Assembly (NCBI GenBank): GCA_944392275.1
Contig: CALXWA010000002.1
Coordinates: 186,001-250,000 of the forward strand
Source: an uncultured Alphaproteobacteria bacterium
Lineage (GTDB): Bacteria > Pseudomonadota > Alphaproteobacteria > RF32 > CAG-239
DNA length: 64,000 nucleotides
Direction of reading: 5' to 3'
Shown: positions 50,612-59,217 of the stretch, piece by piece
Layout of the letters: the number at the start of each line of letters is the position of its first letter
Position numbering within the stretch: position 1 is the first letter of the stretch
The notes under the pieces: generated by a model
The model's input: only the letters and a program-made list of their open reading frames with translations
Database searches by the model: none
What the model was told of the DNA's origin: nothing
Translations under genes and position numbers: made by a program

Positions 50612-52222
50612 CTAATTTATTATTTTTGCTTTTTTCTTTCCGTAGAGAGCCAGGTAAGCCGAAAGGGAAAGTAAAAGCAAACAAATCCCTAAAACCGGAA
50701 CGTTGCCAAGGATGCTGTATGGGGTCCGAAATTCTGAAACTTGGGGAAGGTTAATGTCTAATATTCCCGTTTCATTGAGGTTGATTTGTCCGAGGATAAC
50801 TCCGTAGGGAGAAATTAAAGCACTGATGCCGGTGTTGGCAGCTCGGGCAATGGTTATTCCTTCTTCTACGGCACGCATGCGGGTGCTGTCTAAGTGTTGG
50901 TAGGGGCCCGATGAATTGCCGTACCATCCATCGTTTGTCAGATTTACAATCCATTGTGGACGCTCTTGTTGGTTAAGAATTTGGTGAGGAAAAATAACCT
51001 CATAGCATATCAGTCCTCCGAAAGAAGGCTGTCCCGGAATTTGAATTTTTTGCGGACCTTTGCCAGCGAGAAAATTACCGATTGCATTCGTAATTGGTCG
51101 TATTTGTTTGGGCAAATACTGACGTAAAGGGATATATTCTCCAAAAGGAACCAAATGTGATTTGTCGTAAGAGGCTAAAATGTCTCCGTTTGAATTTATT
51201 ACAAAGAGGGCGTTTAACGGATAATAATTTTGGTATAAATCAAATTTGTATCTTACTAATCCTGTTATTAGGTACCCATTTTCGGGGATCGCTTCCCGGA
51301 TGTTTTGCAAATGTTCATAATCATAGTCCAATGGGTATGGCGAAGCGGTCTCTCCCCAGATGACAAAATCTATATTCTCTAAATTGCGGCTTTGAGATAT
51401 CCGAATGTATTGATTGAAATTGTATTCTAAGGTTTCTTTTTGCCATTTCATAGATTGAGGAATACTTGGTTGAACCAGTCGAATGGTGGTCTCAGAAGGG
51501 GTGGTATCTTGGTAGTAAAGACGGATTGAGCCGTAGGTATATAGAGCAAACAAAGTCCCCAAAGGAATAAGAAGACACGTTGAAATCATCTTTTTTGTTC
51601 GTTTTACGCTTAATAAAGAAGGTAAAGCACAAATTAATACAACGATTAAGGACAATGAAAAGGATCCGCCAACGGAGGCAAACTGAATTAAGCGGTTGCT
51701 GAAAGCAAGCGTGTACCCTTCCAAATTCCAAGGAAACCCGGTTAAAAAGAAACTCCGCAGCCATTCAAAAATTGTCCATAATGAAGCAAAAGCCAAATAG
51801 CGGGAAAGGATGTTTTTGAAAAAATAAGATAACCCTGCCGGAAAGGCAACAAACAAACCAAAAAAAGCTCCGCATGCCAAAAAGGCTAAGGGATAAAGCC
51901 AGCCAAATTTTGCAATGTCCACCAGAAGGGCATTACCAATCCATGCTAACCCGAATGAAAAAAGAGAAAACCCAAAGGCGTAGCCAATTTGAAAGGCTTG
52001 TAACGGGCGTTTGGCATTATTAATTAAAATAATTAATAGGCTGAAGGTGATAAATAAAATCGGAAAGTAGTAATGGGGAGCAAAAGCCAGAACGCTCAAT
52101 CCGCCACAGATAAAGGCCGTTATTTTCGGATAACGTAAAAAGAAGTTCAGAAACTTAAGGTTTGAGGGTAGAATCTGTGGTGAACTTGCGGATGAACGTT
52201 TGGTGCTTGTTTTTTTGGGCAT
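50612..52222 (-). CDS. lnt: Apolipoprotein N-acyltransferase Lnt
   Basis: Adds the third acyl chain to lipoproteins in the inner membrane. The 536 residues start with about eight hydrophobic segments (from residue 25 on) and end in a carbon-nitrogen hydrolase domain with the catalytic triad: Glu in VIWGETASPYP, Lys in YDKSHLVPFGEY and Cys in GGLICYEVIFP. The flanking corC (CBS) gene is three bases upstream. Present lipoproteins (20038, 22449) would be its substrates. Confidence 0.95.
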   Translation of the reverse strand: MPKKTSTKRSSASSPQILPSNLKFLNFFLRYPKITAFICGGLSVLAFAPHYYFPILFITFSLLIILINNAKRPLQAFQIGYAFGFSLFSFGLAWIGNALLVDIAKFGWLYPLAFLACGAFFGLFVAFPAGLSYFFKNILSRYLAFASLWTIFEWLRSFFLTGFPWNLEGYTLAFSNRLIQFASVGGSFSLSLIVVLICALPSLLSVKRTKKMISTCLLIPLGTLFALYTYGSIRLYYQDTTPSETTIRLVQPSIPQSMKWQKETLEYNFNQYIRISQSRNLENIDFVIWGETASPYPLDYDYEHLQNIREAIPENGYLITGLVRYKFDLYQNYYPLNALFVINSNGDILASYDKSHLVPFGEYIPLRQYLPKQIRPITNAIGNFLAGKGPQKIQIPGQPSFGGLICYEVIFPHQILNQQERPQWIVNLTNDGWYGNSSGPYQHLDSTRMRAVEEGITIARAANTGISALISPYGVILGQINLNETGILDINLPQVSEFRTPYSILGNVPVLGICLLLLSLSAYLALYGKKKAKIIN

Positions 52223-52225
52223 TTT

Positions 52226-53107
52226 TTAATTTTCACTTTCCGGTGTTGTGGGTTTGTTATTGGGGATAATCATAATTTTTTTAATCCGTCTGGGATCGAC
52301 ATCAAGAATACGAAATTTCATTCCGTTTGGGCCGTCAACAATTTCTCCGCGGCTCGGAATCCGTTGGACAAGGTGGAAAACCAATCCGCCAAGGGTGTCT
52401 ATCTCATCTTCGTTATCCTCAAGGTCAAATTTGATGCCGGTATGCTCTTCAAGTTCGGTTAACTCGGCTTTGGCATCTGCGGTAACCGTTCCGTTTTCTT
52501 GAATGGTAATGACGGGATCTTCATCAAAATCGTATTCGTCTTCGATATCTCCGACGATTTCTTCCAATAAGTCTTCAATAGTTACCAAACCATCTACTCC
52601 GCCATATTCGTCAACAACCATTGCCATATGGACTTTGTTGAGCTGCATTTGGCTTAGTAAATCCAAAACCCTCATGGACGGCGAGACAAATTTGACGTTT
52701 GAGGTAACAATATCTCCGACTTTTACGTTTTTTTGTCCGTCTTTTAAGTGTTTTACCAAATCAATGACGTGAATAATTCCGATAATGTCGTCCAAAGATT
52801 CTCCGTAGATCGGAATGCGAGAATGCCCTTTGGTGACCATTAATTCTGCCAAATCATTGATGCTGCCATCTTTGGGGAAGGCAATGATATCGGCTCTGGG
52901 GATCATGGCATTGCCACATTTTTTATCCCGCAGGCACAAAATGTTGCTTAGCAAAAGCTGCTCATGTTCGCTAAATTGATTGTCTCCGTTTTCACTGGCT
53001 TCTTCAATCAGGTCTTCTATTGTTTCGCGGACGGTTTCCGGCTGTTTGTGGTTGAAAAAGTTTTTTACAAAACTACAAAAACTCTGAGAATTCGAATCGT
53101 CAGACAT
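52226..53107 (-). CDS. corC: CorC/HlyC-type CBS-domain protein
   Basis: A 293-residue cytosolic protein with two CBS domains (IPRADIIAFPKDGSINDLAELMVTKGHSRIPIYGE and IVTSNVKFVSPSMRVLDLLSQMQLNKVHMAMVVDEYGGVDGLVTIEDLLEEIVGDIEDEYD) and a C-terminal transporter-associated domain ending in FRILDVDPRRIKKIMI. It is the magnesium/cobalt efflux or stress-related member seen beside ybeY and lnt in most Gram-negatives. It lacks the N-terminal membrane domain of the longer CNNM relatives. Confidence 0.94.
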   Translation of the reverse strand: MSDDSNSQSFCSFVKNFFNHKQPETVRETIEDLIEEASENGDNQFSEHEQLLLSNILCLRDKKCGNAMIPRADIIAFPKDGSINDLAELMVTKGHSRIPIYGESLDDIIGIIHVIDLVKHLKDGQKNVKVGDIVTSNVKFVSPSMRVLDLLSQMQLNKVHMAMVVDEYGGVDGLVTIEDLLEEIVGDIEDEYDFDEDPVITIQENGTVTADAKAELTELEEHTGIKFDLEDNEDEIDTLGGLVFHLVQRIPSRGEIVDGPNGMKFRILDVDPRRIKKIMIIPNNKPTTPESEN

Positions 53108-53116
53108 GGGGTTCTT

Positions 53117-53635
53117 TTACTCCTCGTAAGGGTTGTTAATGTTTAAGTTTTTTAAAATTTGTATTTCAAATCCTTCCATATAATCCGCCTCTTCATCGGT
53201 TTGGTGGTCAAAGCCTAACAGATGCAAAATTCCATGGGTCAGAAGATGGCAAAAATGATCATGAAGGGAGATTTGTTTTTCTGTTGCTTCCCGCTCCATG
53301 GTCTCTAGTGCAATGATAATGTCTCCTAACTCTATGGTCTCGGCTTCAGGAAGGTTTGCGATAAAATCTTCATCATCAATGTTGGCAAAAGAAAGAACAT
53401 TCGTAGCCTTGTCCATATGACGGAATTCTTTATTGAGCTTATGGACTTCCGTATCGTTGCTTAAGGATAAATTGATACAGATTTTTTGATCGGTGTTTAA
53501 AAAATCAATTTCTTCTTGTTTTTTTACATAATCTAAGCTTTGCAAAAAAACGATATCCGCGGTCTTTTGAACTTGAGGCAGAGCTTTTTCCCATAAAGGT
53601 TCATCCAGAAGGATGTTGAGTTGGTGTTTATTCAT
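53117..53635 (-). CDS. ybeY: Endoribonuclease YbeY
   Basis: Metal-dependent RNase for rRNA maturation and quality control. The active-site signature HLLTHGILHLLGFDHQTDEEADYME gives the three histidine ligands; LNKEFRHMDKATNVLSF is also typical. The start is taken at 53635, eight bases inside the end of phoH (phoH stop at 53628), the standard coupling of phoH-ybeY; a longer frame exists but extends into the phoH coding sequence. About 172 residues. Confidence 0.93.
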   Translation of the reverse strand: MNKHQLNILLDEPLWEKALPQVQKTADIVFLQSLDYVKKQEEIDFLNTDQKICINLSLSNDTEVHKLNKEFRHMDKATNVLSFANIDDEDFIANLPEAETIELGDIIIALETMEREATEKQISLHDHFCHLLTHGILHLLGFDHQTDEEADYMEGFEIQILKNLNINNPYEE

Positions 53636-54596
53636 CGCCATATTCTTTTTTGCTCTTTTCTTCATAAGCTTTGACAATTTTGGCCACTAATCCGTGACGG
53701 ACGACATCGGTTGAACTAAAGCGAACCGAGCTGATGTTCGGCGTTCCTTTTAAGACCTCCAGAGCATCCCTTAAGCCGGAAATTGTGCCTCGCGGTAAGT
53801 CAACTTGACTTAAGTCTCCGTTGACAACCATGCGGGAGTTCTCACCCAAGCGGGTTAAAAACATTTTCATTTGCATCGGGGTGGTGTTCTGTGCCTCATC
53901 TAAGATAATGAAAGCGTTGGATAGTGTGCGGCCACGCATGAAGGCCAGCGGGGCAATTTCGATTTCGCCGATGGCAATTTTTTTGTCGACTTGTTCTGCC
54001 GGAAGCATTTCATATAAGGCGTCGTATAGCGGACGAAGATAAGGATCAACCTTTTCTTTTAAGTCTCCGGGGAGAAAACCAAGATTTTCTCCGGCTTCAA
54101 CGGCCGGACGAGAAAGAATAATCTTATCAACTTTTCCCTCTAACATCATGGAGACGGCTAACGCAACGGCCAGATAGGTTTTTCCGGTACCCGCCGGTCC
54201 TAAGCCAAAGACCAACTCATTCTTCATCATCTCTTGAATGTAGGCGGCCTGTGTGGCTGAACGTGGGTAAATGTGGCGTTTTTTGGTTTTGAGGACAATA
54301 TCGCTCAAGTCTTGAGCGGTTGTTGAGTCATTTGCACCGTTCCCGCTTAGGCGAACGGCGGCTTTTACTTCTTGTTCGTTCAATTCTATTCCTTTACTGA
54401 CTTTGTGATAGAGAACATCAATGGCTGTTTTGGCTTGCTCAATTGCGTCTTTGGGTCCTTTGATGGTAATTTGGTTGCCAAAAGAGCCGATTTCAACACT
54501 CAATATCTTTTCCAAAAGACGCAGGTGGCAATCTTGCGGGCCAACCAATTGTTGGATGAGGGTATTGTTATAAAGTTCAAATTTAAGTTCAGCCAT
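53628..54596 (-). CDS. phoH: PhoH-like ATPase
   Basis: A 322-residue P-loop protein of the PhoH/YbeZ family: KH-like N-terminus (LEKILSVEIGSFGNQITIKG), Walker A GLGPAGTGKTYLAVALAV, LSRPAVEAGENLGFLPGDL, and Walker B AFIILDEAQNTTPMQMKMFLTRLG. It is always encoded next to ybeY, with which it functions in ribosome-associated RNA processing. It lies two bases after miaB's stop codon in the same run. Confidence 0.95.
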   Translation of the reverse strand: MAELKFELYNNTLIQQLVGPQDCHLRLLEKILSVEIGSFGNQITIKGPKDAIEQAKTAIDVLYHKVSKGIELNEQEVKAAVRLSGNGANDSTTAQDLSDIVLKTKKRHIYPRSATQAAYIQEMMKNELVFGLGPAGTGKTYLAVALAVSMMLEGKVDKIILSRPAVEAGENLGFLPGDLKEKVDPYLRPLYDALYEMLPAEQVDKKIAIGEIEIAPLAFMRGRTLSNAFIILDEAQNTTPMQMKMFLTRLGENSRMVVNGDLSQVDLPRGTISGLRDALEVLKGTPNISSVRFSSTDVVRHGLVAKIVKAYEEKSKKEYGDE

Positions 54597-54598
54597 GG

Positions 54599-55978
54599 CT
54601 ATTCTCCTTCTTTTATTCCGCTCAATGAATTGGTTGTGGCTTCCGTAATTTTTATGTTAACAATTTTGTTCATATATTCTTTACCGAGTTCGGCATGTAA
54701 ATTTTGCATGTAAGGGGTCCGCCCGATCAATTGACCTTTGTGACGGCCTTTGTTTTCAAACAGGACGGGCATTACTTTACCAATACTTTCTTTATTAAAC
54801 TTTAACTGGTAAGAGAATAGTAACTTTTGTAAGATTTCCAGGCGTTCTTTTTTGATTTTTTCTTCAACCTGGTTTGGCATTAATGCGGCCGGAGTGCCGG
54901 CACGGCGAGAATATTTGAAAGAAAAGGCCTGAATATATTTTACTTGGTTAACGACATCTAATGTTGCTTGAAAATCTTTATCGGTTTCTCCGGGGAAGCC
55001 AACAATAAAATCTGATGAAAATCCCAGATTGGGGTTTGCCTCACGGAGCTTGGCAATTATTTCCAGGTATTGTCCGGATGTATGGCGGCGGTTCATTGCC
55101 TTGAGGATTGAATCGGAACCGGATTGGATCGGTAAATGAAGGTAAGGCATTAATTTTGGCAAATCATGATGGCAAGCGATTAAGTCATCGTTGACATCTG
55201 CCGGATAAGAGGTTGTATAGCGAATCCTTTTTAGTCCTTCAATATCATTAAGACGGCGGAGCAAATAAGCTAAGTTACGCTCTTTTCCCGAAGAATCCTC
55301 CCCATGATAAGAATTGACGTTTTGTCCTAACAAGTTTAGCTCAACCGAGCCTTCGTCCACTAAACGTTTTGCTTCTTGTATGACATCTTCTACCGGACGC
55401 GATGTTTCTACCCCTCGGGTGTAGGGAACAACGCAATAGGTGCAAAAATTATTGCACCCTTCTTGAATGGCTAAATAAGAGCATCCGCTATGGGAATGGT
55501 TGGCGGGTAAGAAGTCAAATTTTGATTCAACCGGAAATTCCGTATCAATAATGGTAGTACCCTTTCGGCGAGAAATTTTGGCTAAAACTTCCGGCAGACG
55601 ATGGTAGGTCAGCGGACCTAAGGCAAAGTCAACAAAAGGTGCCCGTTTGGCTATTTGTTCATCTTCTGCCTGAACGACACAACCAATCAAACCGATGATG
55701 GTGTCTTTTCCTTGGGCGGCCCGTTCTTCTTTAATCAGGTTTAGCCGGCCTAAGTCCGAAAAAACTTTTTCGGCCGCTTTTTCGCGAATATGGCATGTAT
55801 TGAAGATAACGATGTCTGCCTGCGGAAGGCTTGCGGCAGCACTAAAACCAAGCTGTTCCAAAATAGCGGCTACGCGTTGAGAATCATAGACATTCATTTG
55901 GCAGCCGAAGGTTTTAATATAATATTTTTTCACTTTTCTCTCTTTTATTTGCTCAACCTTATACGTTTTATTTATCAT
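54599..55978 (-). CDS. miaB: tRNA-2-methylthio-N6-dimethylallyladenosine synthase MiaB
   Basis: Radical SAM enzyme that adds a methylthio group to i6A37 in tRNA. The 459-residue frame has the N-terminal cluster motif TFGCQMNVYDSQR, CVVQAEDEQIAKRAP, the radical SAM CNNFCTYCVVPYTRG and a C-terminal TRAM domain (MPVLFENKGRHKGQLIGRT). The start is uncertain: the ATG at 55978 has no ribosome site, and a GTG at 55933, preceded by AAGAGAG, would begin V-K-K-Y-Y-I-K-T-F-G-C and is a strong alternative. miA6-type maturation with miaA is not visible here. Confidence 0.96.
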   Translation of the reverse strand: MINKTYKVEQIKERKVKKYYIKTFGCQMNVYDSQRVAAILEQLGFSAAASLPQADIVIFNTCHIREKAAEKVFSDLGRLNLIKEERAAQGKDTIIGLIGCVVQAEDEQIAKRAPFVDFALGPLTYHRLPEVLAKISRRKGTTIIDTEFPVESKFDFLPANHSHSGCSYLAIQEGCNNFCTYCVVPYTRGVETSRPVEDVIQEAKRLVDEGSVELNLLGQNVNSYHGEDSSGKERNLAYLLRRLNDIEGLKRIRYTTSYPADVNDDLIACHHDLPKLMPYLHLPIQSGSDSILKAMNRRHTSGQYLEIIAKLREANPNLGFSSDFIVGFPGETDKDFQATLDVVNQVKYIQAFSFKYSRRAGTPAALMPNQVEEKIKKERLEILQKLLFSYQLKFNKESIGKVMPVLFENKGRHKGQLIGRTPYMQNLHAELGKEYMNKIVNIKITEATTNSLSGIKEGE

Positions 55979-55990
55979 TTTATGTTATCT

Positions 55991-56031
55991 AGAGCTTAAT
56001 TTCAAATATTTTTTAGTAAAAATTAAGCTCT
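55991..56031. repeat. 12-base-pair inverted repeat, function unknown
   Basis: AGAGCTTAATTT (55991-56002) and AAATTAAGCTCT (56020-56031) are exact inverted repeats over a 17-base spacer, in the 140-base gap between divergent miaB and the TerB-like gene. No T-run follows on either strand. Confidence 0.6.
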
Positions 56032-56120
56032 AAAAAGCTAAACTTTCTTTACAAGCTTTTTGATTGAAAAACCGGACTTTTGAGTTATAATATTTCTGGA
56101 ATAACCTGCGGAGGTTGATT

Positions 56121-56567
56121 ATGTCTAATATCAGAACGGAAAATGAAATGACTTATACGACAGCAATGACAAAAGAACAAAAATTGATTTTTTTAAAAAC
56201 ACTGGTTGCTTTGGCAAAGGCGGATACTAAAATTGATGAAAATGAAAAAGATTTTCTGAAAGGGATGTCACTTGTTTTTAACCTTCCTCAAGAGGATATT
56301 GATATAAAACATATTCCTTCCGAGGATGAGGTTGTGGACATGGTTAAGGTCATTAAAGACCGAAAGCTGGCGATGAATTTAATTAAAGAAATGTGTATGC
56401 TGGCTAATTTTGACGGTGACATGTCGGATGAAGAAATTGTTTTAATTGGTCGTGTCGGAGAGGCGATGGGATTGTCGGTTGATAAAATCCAAGATATCAG
56501 TCAGTGGGTTATTGACCGGATTGTTTTGCAAGAACGCGGTAAAATTATTTTTGAGCAGTTTAATTAA
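56121..56567 (+). CDS. TerB-like helical protein
   Basis: A 148-residue all-helical protein of the TerB type, with KTLVALAKADTKIDENEKDFLKGMSLVFNLP and MLANFDGDMSDEEIVLIGRVGEAMGL, i.e. two calcium/metal-like acidic helix pairs (AKADTKIDENE; ANFDGDMSDEE), the pattern of tellurite-resistance and TerB-fold modules. The ATG at 56121 has GGAGG six bases upstream. It is 15 bases before the next gene, with which it should share a message. Confidence 0.75.
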   Translation: MSNIRTENEMTYTTAMTKEQKLIFLKTLVALAKADTKIDENEKDFLKGMSLVFNLPQEDIDIKHIPSEDEVVDMVKVIKDRKLAMNLIKEMCMLANFDGDMSDEEIVLIGRVGEAMGLSVDKIQDISQWVIDRIVLQERGKIIFEQFN

Positions 56568-56582
56568 ATAGAGGAGGCTTCG

Positions 56583-57536
56583 ATGAACGAGGCACTGGAT
56601 CAACAAAAGTATCAAGAAATTCGGATGTTGTTGCGACAAATACCTACCGAGGAATTGGATCAGAAGGGGCGGAATTTGGCCAATAATCAACTTAGTCCGA
56701 ATACGCGTCTTAACGGGAGTGTTTATAATACCGGAGATGTTTCTTCCGTTGTGGCTGATGAATTGGCTGAAAGGTATATGCGAGAAAATCCTCGTTTCTA
56801 TTTAAGACGGACAAATCTTGCAGCAGAAGATGTGCAAAAAAAAGATTTCGGCGGGAGCGGAGATTGGATGTATTCGATTGCTCAAATGGAGCAAATGAAT
56901 GATGCCGGAATTAGTCCGGAAGCCGAATATCGGGAGTGGGTCAGAGCCGAAAACCGTATTCGGACCGATATTTATACCAATGGAACAACGCAAGATGAGA
57001 TTGATGCCCGGAACGGTTTTATTGATTATTTGTATGATCGTGAAATTGAAATTTCTCGTGTGATTGAACTCTACCAAGTGACCATGTTTAACGGGTCAAA
57101 AGAATATCGTGAAAAAGCGGCTTTAAAATTAAAGTTTTTGCTCTATAAACGTTCGGAGCTCCTTCGTCTTCGTGAAAGTATGAAAAATACAAAAGATCGT
57201 GCGGATCAGCCTCGAGAAACTTATTTTGAAAAACGGGTTAAAGAAGAAATCAATGATGTTGTTTTGGGAAGCCAGGTTGAACGCGTTTTGACAACGTACC
57301 GGCCGGTAACAAAAAACAAAGAAGAGGCTCAGAAAAAAATTGATAATCTGATTAAAAGTAATCCCCGCTTTGTTTTTAAATTATTGCGGGAAGGAAAATC
57401 TATGGATGAAATCAAAAAATCGTATCTGGAGCAAATGCAAAACGAATCCGGACAAAATGTTACTCGACAAACATATTCTCCGGTTTATGCCCGTCGCGGT
57501 TTTACAAAAGAAGCTTATCGAGGTTATTCTGCCTAA
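56583..57536 (+). CDS. Soluble hypothetical protein paired with the TerB-like protein
   Basis: A 317-residue protein without signal peptide or membrane helix, rich in Arg, Glu and Asn. Two short related pieces stand out: ENPRFYLRR (about residue 75) and SNPRFVFKLLREGKSMDEIKKSY (about residue 263); these may be repeat units. No family recognised. An AGAGGAGG ribosome site precedes the ATG. The gene follows the TerB-like gene and ends before yggT with a 70-base gap. Confidence 0.65.
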   Translation: MNEALDQQKYQEIRMLLRQIPTEELDQKGRNLANNQLSPNTRLNGSVYNTGDVSSVVADELAERYMRENPRFYLRRTNLAAEDVQKKDFGGSGDWMYSIAQMEQMNDAGISPEAEYREWVRAENRIRTDIYTNGTTQDEIDARNGFIDYLYDREIEISRVIELYQVTMFNGSKEYREKAALKLKFLLYKRSELLRLRESMKNTKDRADQPRETYFEKRVKEEINDVVLGSQVERVLTTYRPVTKNKEEAQKKIDNLIKSNPRFVFKLLREGKSMDEIKKSYLEQMQNESGQNVTRQTYSPVYARRGFTKEAYRGYSA

Positions 57537-57606
57537 AAGCTTTAAGGTTGACATTTTTGAAAAAAATGATTCAAATAAACTTGTTTGAATTGATAAGGAG
57601 TTTCTT

Positions 57607-57906
57607 ATGGGTGCTTTATTTGAGCCGTTTCTGTATATTATCGGTTTAATGGTCGATATTTATTTTAAGTTGGTGGTTGTCCAAGTCGTTTTGTATTGGT
57701 TGTTGCACTTTAGGATTTTAGAGGCTTCAAACAAGTATTCACAAAAAACCGTTGAGGTCTTGGACAAGATTACGGCTCCGGTCTATGCCAAAATCCGCGA
57801 AAAAATTCCGCCAATTGCCGGAATCGATTTTTCTCCGTTTATTTTGCTTTTGGCGTTGTTGTTTGTCAGTCGGGTGATTTTCCGTCTTAGTTCTTTGTTA
57901 GTTTAG
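57607..57906 (+). CDS. yggT: YggT family membrane protein
   Basis: A 99-residue protein with two membrane helices joined by a hydrophilic loop (KYSQKTVEVLDKITAPVYAKIREKIPPIAGIDFSPF), the standard YggT layout; ITAPVY and P-P-I-A-G-I-D-F-S-P are the family signature. A good ribosome site (AAGGAG) precedes it. It is followed by yggU, as in most bacteria. Confidence 0.93.
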   Translation: MGALFEPFLYIIGLMVDIYFKLVVVQVVLYWLLHFRILEASNKYSQKTVEVLDKITAPVYAKIREKIPPIAGIDFSPFILLLALLFVSRVIFRLSSLLV

Positions 57907-57914
57907 GTCGGGTA

Positions 57915-58223
57915 TTGTTTTTTCAAGAAAATACAAACGGCGTTTTGCTTCGTGTTCGTCTTAGTCCAAATGCTGCCCAATGTCGAATCGGTGGCATTTG
58001 GGCTAATGTCGATGGGGAGGAATATCTTAAAATCAGTGTGATTAGTGTTCCGGAGAAAGGAAAGGCTAACCAAGAACTTATTCGGTTTTTGAGTAAAATT
58101 TTGGGGGTGGCAAAGTCTGATTTGAAGATTGTTAGCGGAGAGCTTGATCGTCAGAAAAAAATTCTGATTAGCGGAGAAACAGCTTTGTTGTGTAAAAAAT
58201 TGCAGAATTTGCGGGAGGAATGA
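57915..58223 (+). CDS. yggU: DUF167/YggU family protein
   Basis: A 102-residue protein with the family pattern LLRVRLSPNAAQCRIGG, YLKISVISVPEKGKANQELIRFLSKILGVAKSDLKIVSGELDRQKKILI. Function unknown. The start is a TTG at 57915 in the available frame; a later start is not favoured because VRLSPNA must be retained. It ends two bases before the preferred folD start. Confidence 0.92.
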   Translation: MFFQENTNGVLLRVRLSPNAAQCRIGGIWANVDGEEYLKISVISVPEKGKANQELIRFLSKILGVAKSDLKIVSGELDRQKKILISGETALLCKKLQNLREE

Positions 58224-58225
58224 AG

Positions 58226-59143
58226 ATGAGTGCCGAAATTATTGACGGGAAGAAAATTGCTGCCGAAATAAGACAGCGTTTGAAAGAAGAAATTGCCGCC
58301 GATACGCATGAAGATTTACCGGTTTTAGCGGTTGTTTTGGTGGGAGAGAATCCGGCGAGCCAGATTTATGTGCGGAATAAGAAAAAAGCAGCCGAGGAAA
58401 TCGGTATGGGGTGTGAAGTTGTTGAATTTGCGGAAAGTATCGGAGAAAATGCGTTGTTGCATAGTTTGGAAGAATTAAACGAGAATCCGCATATCAATGG
58501 GATTATTGTCCAACAGCCGTTGCCTTCACAGATAAATTTGCAAAAAGTTTTAGAGGCGATTTTGCCGGAAAAAGATGTTGATGGTTTTTCTCCGTACAAT
58601 GCCGGTTTGTTGCAAATTAAGGATCCTTCCGCAATTGTTGCGGCAACCCCTAAAGCCGTGTTGACTTTGTTGCAAAAACAGCTTGGAGATTTGAGTGGTA
58701 AACATGCTGTTATTATCGGTCGGTCTAATATTGTCGGTAAACCTTTGGCCCTTTTGTTACTTAACCATGATTGCACAGTAACCATAGCTCATTCAAAGAC
58801 AAAAAATCTTTCCGCCCTTTGTCAGGAGGCAGATATTCTTGTCTGTGCAACCGGAAAAGCCAAAATGGTAAAAAAAGATTGGGTCAAAAAGGGTGCGGTT
58901 GTGATTGATGTCGGAATAAATCGTTTGGAAAACGGAAAGTTGTGCGGAGATGTTGATTTTGATGAGGTTCAAAAACATGCCGCGGCAATTACTCCGGTTC
59001 CGGGAGGTGTTGGTCCGATGACAATCGCCATGCTTTTGGAAAATACGTGGGAAGCCTTTAAAAAACAAAAAAATCAAGAAAAAACTTGCCACTGCGGTCA
59101 TCATCACGATTGTTGTTGTCATTCTCATAAATCTCATGAATAA
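58226..59143 (+). CDS. folD: Bifunctional methylenetetrahydrofolate dehydrogenase/cyclohydrolase FolD with His/Cys-rich tail
   Basis: FolD interconverts one-carbon tetrahydrofolates. The core has YVRNKKKAAEEIGMG with the catalytic Lys, VQQPLPSQINLQKVLEAILPEKDVDGF, the NADP-site GRSNIVGKPLALLLL and PITPVPGGVGPMTIAMLL. I take the ATG at 58226, seven bases after GGGAGG. The family ends soon after this point, but here the last 20 or so residues are a His/Cys-rich stretch (CHCGHHHDCCCHSHKSHE), an uncommon possible metal-binding tail. Confidence 0.95.
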   Translation: MSAEIIDGKKIAAEIRQRLKEEIAADTHEDLPVLAVVLVGENPASQIYVRNKKKAAEEIGMGCEVVEFAESIGENALLHSLEELNENPHINGIIVQQPLPSQINLQKVLEAILPEKDVDGFSPYNAGLLQIKDPSAIVAATPKAVLTLLQKQLGDLSGKHAVIIGRSNIVGKPLALLLLNHDCTVTIAHSKTKNLSALCQEADILVCATGKAKMVKKDWVKKGAVVIDVGINRLENGKLCGDVDFDEVQKHAAAITPVPGGVGPMTIAMLLENTWEAFKKQKNQEKTCHCGHHHDCCCHSHKSHE

Positions 59144-59217
59144 CCGATAATTTTTTTATGATTTTTTTTTATTTAATGTTATAGTTGCTTTAAATTTAAT
59201 TATTTAAGGGAATAAAA

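Noticed and set aside
55991..56031. Inverted repeat as a terminator of miaB or of the TerB gene
   Set aside because: No T-run on either strand, and both flanking genes start, not end, there.
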